Below are positions 57,983-64,000 of a stretch of DNA of 64,000 nt, one piece after another. This DNA is from Bartonella apihabitans (GTDB lineage: Bacteria; Pseudomonadota; Alphaproteobacteria; Rhizobiales; Rhizobiaceae): NCBI RefSeq assembly GCF_030758755.1, contig NZ_CP132387.1, positions 1,488,001 to 1,552,000 on the forward strand, given 5' to 3'. The number at the start of each line of letters is the position of its first letter. Positions within the stretch are counted from its first letter, which is position 1. The notes under the pieces are model-generated. The model was not told where the DNA came from and did not search any database. It was given only the letters and a program-made list of their open reading frames with translations. A program made the position numbers and the translations under genes.

Positions 57983-59084
57983 TATTTATTCCGCCTGCCC
58001 ATTCTACGTCCTTACTTTCAAGCAATAGTCTTGACCCGCCGGTTTTGACTGGAACAGCGCGAAAACACTTCTCGGTTGGGGTCTCTATCCACCTGCTTGA
58101 AGCGTTTGCCTTCAAGCCGTTAGAACCGGAACATTGTGCGGATTTTAGCGGAATGGACATTTCATCCGGCTTATTCAGCCCCATAGAAGATCTTATTTTG
58201 CGATATAATTTTCTTCGATATAATTGATCTTGAGAAGTTTTATCATTTTCAACCGGATTGCTTTAGGCTCAAGGAATGGCAAGGGCTGGCCGGGCCACGT
58301 AAACACAAAATATCCCGCTATTCATAGCGCAATTCCGATTCTTGCAACGAATGGCTTTTCGACCTTTTAATCGGCTCATTTGTGAACAATTTTTATGTTA
58401 CCAGCTCTTAATCCTGTGCACCATAAAATGCAGGAAAATGGAAATGAGAGAAAGTGCTTCTATCGCATTGCTCGACTTATCACTTTTGCATACCGATCAA
58501 TTTCTATGAACCGATCACTTGCGGCATGGCTATCACTTGCAGCGTGCTAATAATTTTCATTCCGGTTTAAAGCGATAATCACATCTGCATCTATCCAAAA
58601 GCCGTTTTGACCGCCCCCCTACCCGACTTGTCCCGTGCCTTCATAATCTTGCCTTAAATAGGTTCGCCTCTCCTAAATTAGCCGGTCCGTTGACCGATAT
58701 TGTCACGTTTTATGTTTCATTGATTCAATATTTTTTGAAATTTTTTACTAAAGTTAAATTTTATAAGATAAAAAAATAACAAGTCCATTTTAATACAATA
58801 TTTTATTTCATAATGAAATTAATTCTGTTCTATTTTTATGTTGAGTAATAATCCCGTTTTTATCATATCATGACTAGTATAATTTTTATATTTTTACTAT
58901 TTTTTATCCGGCTAATATTCCATTATCTATTATCAATTCAACTGTTCTTTTTCAATAAACAACAGCATAATCCGGTCGCTTTTTTAAGTTTTATAAATGA
59001 ACTTGATAATTTTGGTAAATTTTAAATTTGCGCTTTTGATAAAAGATGATATATATAGTCATGTTTTATTCTGAGGGATATATC
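57983..59084. other. Long intergenic region upstream of the ftr locus
   Basis: About 1.1 kb. The first half shows no conserved frame. From 58,700 to 59,045 it is very AT-rich and probably contains the iron-regulated promoter of ftrA, but I cannot assign a Fur, RirA or Irr site by eye. Confidence 0.4.
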
Positions 59085-59618
59085 ATGCGTTTAAACAAAC
59101 TAATTTTGGCTGCTTCCTGCACATTATTTGCAACACCGGCTCTGGCCGTGGAATACCCGATTGGCGAACCACAGCATTGTGGCGGATTGGAAATTGCGGC
59201 TGTCTACCTGCAACCGATTGAAATGGAACCGGAAGGTATTATGCTTGCGGCTGCAAAATCGGATATTCATCTGGAAGCTGATATTCATGCGACAGAAGAT
59301 AATAAAAACGGTCTTCCGGAAGGCGCATGGGCACCTTATTTGCAAGTTTCTTACGAATTGACCAAGGAAGGTGCAAAAGAACCTTTGAGCGGTCATTTTC
59401 ATCCTATGGTTGCCAATGATGGCCCGCACTATGGGGAAAACATCAAGCTTGATGGTGCTGGCAAATATCACCTGAAATATACCATTTTGCCGCCTTCAAA
59501 AGAATCCATGTTCGGCCGCCATGTCGATAAAGAAACCGGCGTTGGCCCGTGGTTTGACAAATGCGTTGTCGAATATGACTTCACCTATGCCGGTACCGGT
59601 AAAAAGGGTGGCTATTGA
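59085..59618 (+). CDS. ftrA: Periplasmic iron-binding protein FtrA (P19/Tp34 family)
   Basis: A 177-aa exported protein. The start at 59085 follows GAGGGA and gives a signal peptide ending TPALA; an in-frame ATG at 59046 lacks a ribosome site. Family features: EYPIGEPQHCGGLEIAAVYLQPIEMEP, KSDIHLEADIHATEDNKNGLPEGAWAPYLQVSYEL, and SGHFHPMVANDGPHYGENIKL, where the conserved Met, Glu and His residues form the metal site. It captures ferrous iron (with copper) in the periplasm for the FtrBCD system encoded downstream, as in Brucella and Bordetella. It is separated from ftrB by a terminator-like hairpin. Confidence 0.92.
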   Translation: MRLNKLILAASCTLFATPALAVEYPIGEPQHCGGLEIAAVYLQPIEMEPEGIMLAAAKSDIHLEADIHATEDNKNGLPEGAWAPYLQVSYELTKEGAKEPLSGHFHPMVANDGPHYGENIKLDGAGKYHLKYTILPPSKESMFGRHVDKETGVGPWFDKCVVEYDFTYAGTGKKGGY

Positions 59619-59759
59619 TTGTTGTGACCGGCAGTCGAATTCTGCCGGAAACATTTAAGGGATAAGTTTCCAGTCAATCTTATCCCCAAAGATCGAGACC
59701 TGTTTGTAAAGTCGGGGTTTACTTTCGATCATCCACCATTAGAAGTAACCCCTCTGAGC

Positions 59760-59799
59760 AGACCGGCCGTTGTGACCTCCACAGCCGGTCTTGCTTTTT
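59760..59799 (+). terminator. Internal terminator or attenuator between ftrA and ftrB
   Basis: Stem AGACCGGC / GCCGGTCT with a 16-base inner segment, followed by TGCTTTTTAA. A second hairpin without a T-run, CCGGCAG / CTGCCGG, lies at 59628-59648. Together they would end or slow most transcripts after ftrA. Confidence 0.72.
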
Positions 59800-59875
59800 A
59801 ATGGGGATTATTTGGTTTTCTAGAACGTAAACCATTCATTCCGGAAAGCTCGCTTTGGTTAAAAAGGGTTTTGCT

Positions 59876-60199
59876 ATGCGCGCAATATTGGTTTTGTTGT
59901 TTTGTCTGTTTCCCCTCTTTGCCGAAGCCGACGAACTCTCGCTTTATAATGTAACCATCAAGGATGGTGTGTTTGAACCGCAATCAATTGAAGTACCAGC
60001 GGGGCAACGTTTTAAAATCTCGGTTAAAAATATCGGCTCGGAACCGGCCGAATTTGAAAACCTGTCTATGCGCGTTGAAAAAGTTCTCGGCGCAGGAGTT
60101 GAATCTTTTGTTGTCATTCACCCGCTTAAACCCGGCAGTTACAATTTTATTGACGAATTTCACATGGATATGGCCGGTTTCGACATTAACGTAAAATAG
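59876..60199 (+). CDS. ftrB: Cupredoxin-domain protein FtrB
   Basis: A 107-aa exported protein with a signal peptide (MRAILVLLFCLFPLFAEA) and a cupredoxin-like domain: LYNVTIKDGVFEPQSIEVPAGQRFKISVKNIGSEPAEFENLSMRVEKVLGAG, ending YNFIDEFHMDMAGFDINVK, with the His and Met of the C-terminal loop. In the Ftr system this domain is proposed to oxidise ferrous iron with copper before transport. The ATG at 59876 is preferred over a TTG seven codons earlier. The FtrC gene starts 12 bases after its stop. Confidence 0.88.
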   Translation: MRAILVLLFCLFPLFAEADELSLYNVTIKDGVFEPQSIEVPAGQRFKISVKNIGSEPAEFENLSMRVEKVLGAGVESFVVIHPLKPGSYNFIDEFHMDMAGFDINVK

Positions 60200-60211
60200 G
60201 AGAGCAGACAA

Positions 60212-61063
60212 ATGGGTGCACCTCTTTTCATCGTCTGGCGTGAAAGTATCGAAGCGCTGCTCGTTATCGGCATCCTTTATACGTGGCTGCGGCGCGAAAA
60301 TCTTTTAACGCTTAAAAGCCGCTTATGGGCGGGAACGGCATTAGGGCTTGTTCTTGCCGGAATTCTCGCCATTCTGTTTTATGTTGCGGGTACTTGGTTT
60401 GCAGGCCCCGGAGGGGAATGGTTCTTCACCGCTATGATGGCGGTTGCCGCTCTTCTCATTATGCAAATGATCGTCTGGATGCACCATCACGGCGCTTCGA
60501 TGAAACATACTTTGGAGCGTGAAGCGGCCGAAAGCCTGCAATCGTCCGGCGGATTTGGCATTATGCTCCTTGCAATGATTGCTGTTGCCCGCGAAGGCTC
60601 CGAGACAGTGGTGTTTCTTGCCGGTGTCGGTGCACAACAAAATGGTGCGTCACTCGGCATGTTCATTCTGGGGGGTGTGCTCGGCTTTATTCTGGCACTT
60701 TTCACTTTCTGGTTGTTGCAGAAATTTTCCAAAATCATCCCGTGGAGATGGTTTTTCCTTGGAAGCGAATTTGTCCTTCTCCTCATCGGTGGCGGTTTGT
60801 TGATTACTGCTTTCGACAAGGCGGCCGCACAGATTTCGGCTTATGATTTGCCCGAATGGCTATACAGCTTTATGGATGATCCGCTATGGAGCACAAGCTG
60901 GCTTATTCCCGATAACAGCACATTGACTGGCCTTACAGGTTACCACGCGGAACCGTCTTTGATGCAAGTCGTTGTGTTGGCAGTTTACTGGATTGCAGCC
61001 ATTGTTCTTTGTAACAGGAAGCCTGCCAAAACGGTGGTTCGCCCGCCATTGAAAGTTACCTGA
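60212..61063 (+). CDS. ftrC: FTR1-family high-affinity iron permease FtrC
   Basis: A 283-aa inner-membrane permease with seven helices and the two REXXE iron-binding motifs: RESIE at residues 10-14 (in VWRESIEALLVIG) and REGSE at 127-131 (in AVAREGSETVVFLAG). GGAG precedes the ATG. It would move ferric iron produced by FtrB into the cytoplasm. Its gene is in a tight order with ftrB upstream and the interrupted ftrD downstream (22 bases). Apparently intact. Confidence 0.94.
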   Translation: MGAPLFIVWRESIEALLVIGILYTWLRRENLLTLKSRLWAGTALGLVLAGILAILFYVAGTWFAGPGGEWFFTAMMAVAALLIMQMIVWMHHHGASMKHTLEREAAESLQSSGGFGIMLLAMIAVAREGSETVVFLAGVGAQQNGASLGMFILGGVLGFILALFTFWLLQKFSKIIPWRWFFLGSEFVLLLIGGGLLITAFDKAAAQISAYDLPEWLYSFMDDPLWSTSWLIPDNSTLTGLTGYHAEPSLMQVVVLAVYWIAAIVLCNRKPAKTVVRPPLKVT

Positions 61064-61085
61064 AACCAACTTTTTTAAAGAAACC

Positions 61086-62462
61086 ATGTCACGTATCATC
61101 ACCACTGCCGTCTATAATCTGGGCACTGTCATGCATCGCCATAGAACAGTGATCCAGACGATTTAGTGGTGTGTTGTTGCCATTTATCTGTTTCTCCTTA
61201 TTGTGCCATCATTTTTGCCACTGCCGCCACGGCAGGAACATATTCTTGGCAATCTTGTGCTTTTTGCCCAATTCGTATTTTGGGGAATCTGGTGGCCCTT
61301 TGTCATTCTTTCTATGCTGTTTATAGGGCGTATCTGGTGCGGCGTTTTCTGCCCCGAAGGCGCTTTGGCCGAATATACCAGCCGCACTGTCGGGCGTAAC
61401 AAAACTATCCCGCGCTGGCTCAAATGGCGGGGCTGGCCAACGGTCGCCTTTATCCTGACAACGCTTTATGGGCAGTTGATCAGCGTTTATGATTATGCGG
61501 AAGCGGCACTTCTCATTCTGGGAGGCTCAACACTGGCCGCAATGGTCATCGGTTTCTTTTTCGGCAAAGGTACGCGCGTCTGGTGCCGTTATCTTTGCCC
61601 CGTTAACGGTGTTTTCAACCTGCTTTCCCGCCTTGCTCCTATTTCGTTCAAGACAGATCAGGAAAAATGGGCGCATTATTGTGGTGCACGTCAGGAAAAC
61701 CCCAATTGCCCGCCAATGATCAATATTCATCAGCTTCATGGCGTCAATGCCTGCCATATGTGTGCGCGCTGTGCCGGCTTTCGTGATGCCGTGGCACTAA
61801 AACCACGCTCGGTTATGGAAGAAGTTGTTGTTTACGGTGAAGACAAAAACGCCAATCCGTGGGAAACAAGGCTACTGCTTTTCGGCATGATCGGCGTTGC
61901 CATCGGTGCTTTTACGTGAACCGTAAGCCCGTGGTTTGTGACCTTTAAACAGGCAATTGCCGAATGGCTTGTTGACCACAATATTTTCTGGCCGCTCGAC
62001 CCGACCGCCCCTTGGTGGATTTTGACAAACCACCCCGCCAATAATGACAGTTTCAACTGGGTAGACGGTTTTTGTGTCGCAAGTTACATTCTGGGAAGCG
62101 GTGTGCTTTTTGGCACATTTTTAACGCTCATGCTGTGGGCTATTGCCGCGCTTATGCGTTCGTCAACACTCTATCATCATTTGGCACAAGCGTTTTTGCC
62201 ACTGGCAGCAGCGGGCCTGTTTCTGGGGCTTACTGCAACGACAGTTAAGCTTTTGATGTATGATGGCGTCACCTTCTGGTGGTTGCCCTATGCCCGTGCC
62301 TTTATTCTGGCTTTAACCGCGCTCTGGAGCCTTTACCTTGCGGCAAGAATTTTGCAAAGAACACAGGCGGGCCTCATCCGCAAATATTCAAGCTTTTTCC
62401 TCTTTGCTGTTTCATGTGTCCCTATTGTCTATGCATGGTGGCTTATGTTCTGGGGCTGGTGA
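61086..62462 (+). pseudogene. ftrD: FtrD polyferredoxin gene with two in-frame stop codons
   Basis: A single frame of 459 codons matches the FtrD membrane polyferredoxin end to end, but is cut by TAG at codon 27 (61164-61166) and TGA at codon 278 (61917-61919). Between and around them the family pattern is intact: [19 protein letters not shown], the metal-site motifs [17 protein letters not shown] and [17 protein letters not shown], the Cys-rich [13 protein letters not shown] and [13 protein letters not shown], then further helices. FtrD is thought to take electrons from the periplasmic step and recycle the oxidase. Both stops can arise by a single C:G to T:A change (CAG or CAA to TAG, TGG to TGA). 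No frameshift is present. Confidence 0.9.
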
Positions 62463-63343
62463 GTTTAAAACCGGAAATCACGGATATTATCCGGCACTGC
62501 AAAAACTCCGCCAGCCAACCACCCTCCTTTTTTCCCGAATACCAAGATCCATAACGCTGCGCATGATTTATCATGTCTTCATGTTTCATAATGCACTTCA
62601 AGATTTATAGTGTAACTAGAGGAAATGCTGCTATTCGAGGAAGACCTTGCTTATTCAAAAGTTTTCCCTTTCAATATTCTCCCCGCTTTACTTTAAAATC
62701 TGTTCCGTTTTGTGCTCTTTCATCTCTATTCCCTCCCCGACAGCTTTCACGGAAAAACTTGGGCGATAGTGCTTTTTTATAATTTGAAATAAACTCAAAA
62801 CCGTTGCCGGTAACGCCGCCTCTAAAAGCTTGCCTGCGCATTTTTAAGAACAGGTTTTCAACTGCATTCTGTTTTGATTCTATTCTCCATGAGCTTTTAA
62901 AATGCATCTTGCCCGAGCGGACTTTTGCGTCTCCTCTTTTCCAAGTTTGTTTGAGGTTCATGAACATCAACCAGCGCGGCCTTATAACGCTGAGCGTTCT
63001 TCAAACGTTAAGCACATTTTTCCTTCAAAATAACTTTCGCAATAAGATCTTTTCTTGAGCGAAATTTCATTGAAATCTTTTTTCAAAAAGCCGTTTTTGA
63101 ATGCGAATTGCCGCAATCTTGCTACTAAGCCATTTTTTTTGGAATTGAAGAAGCCGCTTTCAAACGACTATAAGGCTTCTCTTTGCTTACCCCCCCTGTC
63201 CGAAACCGCCACCCCATAAAAGTCGCCATTCATGAAAAACCACCGCACATAAAAACGCCCCCCGAAAAGAAAGAAGTCATTTGTGCGTTTTCCTCGTCAC
63301 TGCAACTTGCTGTTTTTTTAGCGGAGCTACCAATTTTTCGCGC
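62463..63343. other. Intergenic region between ftrD and the ABC transporter gene
   Basis: About 880 bases between convergent units. Plus frames of 69-91 codons lack ribosome sites and family features and are not called. No hairpin with a T-run was identified. Confidence 0.4.
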
Positions 63344-64000
63344 TTATTTTTTCGGCTTTCCATTCTTTCCTTTTACAGGCGAAGTTTCTGAAGCCTTTGT
63401 GTTTTTACTGCCCGTTGTTTCAGTGTCTGTTGTTTGGGCTTCCGGAATGCTATCAGACGGCTCGCTTTTTGGCGTTACTTTTTCACCCTTTGACAAAGCC
63501 TGTTCGGAAGGTTCGAATTTGACTTCTACAATCACGTCGAAAAGATAGCTTTCGTCATTGCGACGGCTGATATAGACGAAAGTCGTATTTTTCAAATGTT
63601 GGAAAACAACCGAGGCAATGCGTTTACGCACTGTTTCGTCAATACCGTCCATCACCTGATTGGCAACAATCCACTCCGGATCTGTGAGAAGCACACGGGC
63701 AAAAGCGATTGACCGGCGTTCAACATCGTTCAATCGTCTTTCCCAATCGACGTTTTCCTCATCAAGCGCAGAAAAATAATCACTCAAACCGGTGATTTCG
63801 AGAGCGCGTTCGATTTCTTCATCTGTCGGTTTTTTATCCGTTGCAGGATAAAGAAGAACCGTGCGCAATGTGCCGGGCGGAATATAAGGGGCATCGGGAA
63901 TATAGTTCGGTAACCCTGAATTGGGCAGTCCCACCGTGCCCTGCCCCCAAGGCCAAAGCCCTGCAAGCGCGTGATAAAGAATGGTTTTGTCAACGTCTTG
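63344..64000 (-). CDS. YddA/BacA-type ABC transporter, C-terminal part, degenerate ATPase domain (partial)
   Basis: The gene runs off the right end; only the nucleotide-binding domain and a charged C-terminal tail are visible, in one unbroken frame. The scaffold is recognisable: ILYHALAGLWPWGQGTV, PYIPPGTLRTVLLYP, IERALEITGLSDYFSALDEE and RSIAFARVLLTDPEWIV. But the catalytic positions are changed: Walker A reads DVDKT instead of GSGKS/T, the Q-loop Gln is Asp (PDAPY), the signature is LNDVERR, Walker B DE is NQ (VANQVMDGID) and the H-loop His is Arg (SRRND). Such a domain should not hydrolyse ATP. It may pair with an active partner encoded beyond the window. Confidence 0.82.
   Translation of the reverse strand, partial: QDVDKTILYHALAGLWPWGQGTVGLPNSGLPNYIPDAPYIPPGTLRTVLLYPATDKKPTDEEIERALEITGLSDYFSALDEENVDWERRLNDVERRSIAFARVLLTDPEWIVANQVMDGIDETVRKRIASVVFQHLKNTTFVYISRRNDESYLFDVIVEVKFEPSEQALSKGEKVTPKSEPSDSIPEAQTTDTETTGSKNTKASETSPVKGKNGKPKK

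Noticed and set aside
61203..61919. Middle part of ftrD as an independent gene starting at GTG 61203
   Set aside because: It begins inside the first conserved membrane segment and ends at the TGA in the same frame as the rest of the family match; a broken ftrD is the simpler reading.

Overview
The window looks like a chromosomal segment of a low-GC alphaproteobacterium of the order Hyphomicrobiales, most likely in or near the Bartonellaceae. The evidence is a set of markers typical of that order (dnaG next to rpoD, a BP26-type SIMPL protein, an FtrABCD-type iron system, an RgtE/RgtF-like pair, DUF475, a large CarB) in an AT-rich genome with long, gene-poor AT-rich spacers and some decaying genes. 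The family placement is inference; no 16S gene is present.

Layout. 0-3 kb: unrecognised small proteins, then a nicotinamidase gene (pncA) broken by one frameshift. 3-7.3 kb: an envelope-sugar cluster with UDP-glucose dehydrogenase, a GT-C membrane glycosyltransferase, and a convergent pair of LAB_N membrane protein plus GT2 polyprenyl-phosphate sugar synthase. 8-21 kb: scattered housekeeping and accessory genes (a small membrane-protein pair, a MocR regulator divergent from a flavin split-barrel protein, DUF475, YceI, DUF2218, PanE-like reductase, a tiny secreted repeat protein, DUF924, an S24-type regulator, SodC). 21.7-27 kb: a complete peptide-type ABC importer. 27.8-38.4 kb: a VOC protein, a lone TonB, a NiaP-like MFS carrier, an Fe-ADH/succinate-semialdehyde dehydrogenase pair and a YrbL-like protein, separated by long non-coding stretches. 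38.4-42.2 kb: an AT-rich, gene-poor, island-like stretch with one acyltransferase, bounded by a CAU tRNA whose 3' end faces the island. 42.4-58 kb: the dense core block (SIMPL protein, YcgN, HlyU-like, rpoD, dnaG, GlsB-like, YqeY, carA, TetA-like MFS, YpfJ-like metallopeptidase, carB). 59-62.5 kb: the ftrABCD iron-uptake locus, in which ftrD carries two in-frame stop codons. The window ends inside a YddA/BacA-type ABC transporter gene whose nucleotide-binding domain has lost every catalytic motif visible here.

How the genes fit together. Ugd could supply UDP-glucuronate, and after epimerisation UDP-galacturonate, for lipid-linked sugar transfer to LPS by the neighbouring glycosyltransferases. 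The Fe-ADH/SSADH pair fits oxidation of 4-hydroxybutyrate through succinate semialdehyde to succinate. FtrA-C form a periplasmic ferrous-iron capture, oxidation and permease route whose electron-transfer partner FtrD appears inactivated. I did not find a CRISPR array, prophage, integrase or rRNA. The observations most worth a second look are the pseudo-ATPase ABC protein, the doubly interrupted ftrD, the tRNA with a mispaired acceptor stem at the island edge, the S24 regulator with Thr in place of its nucleophile, and a long pyrimidine-only strand block at 32.9-33.5 kb.
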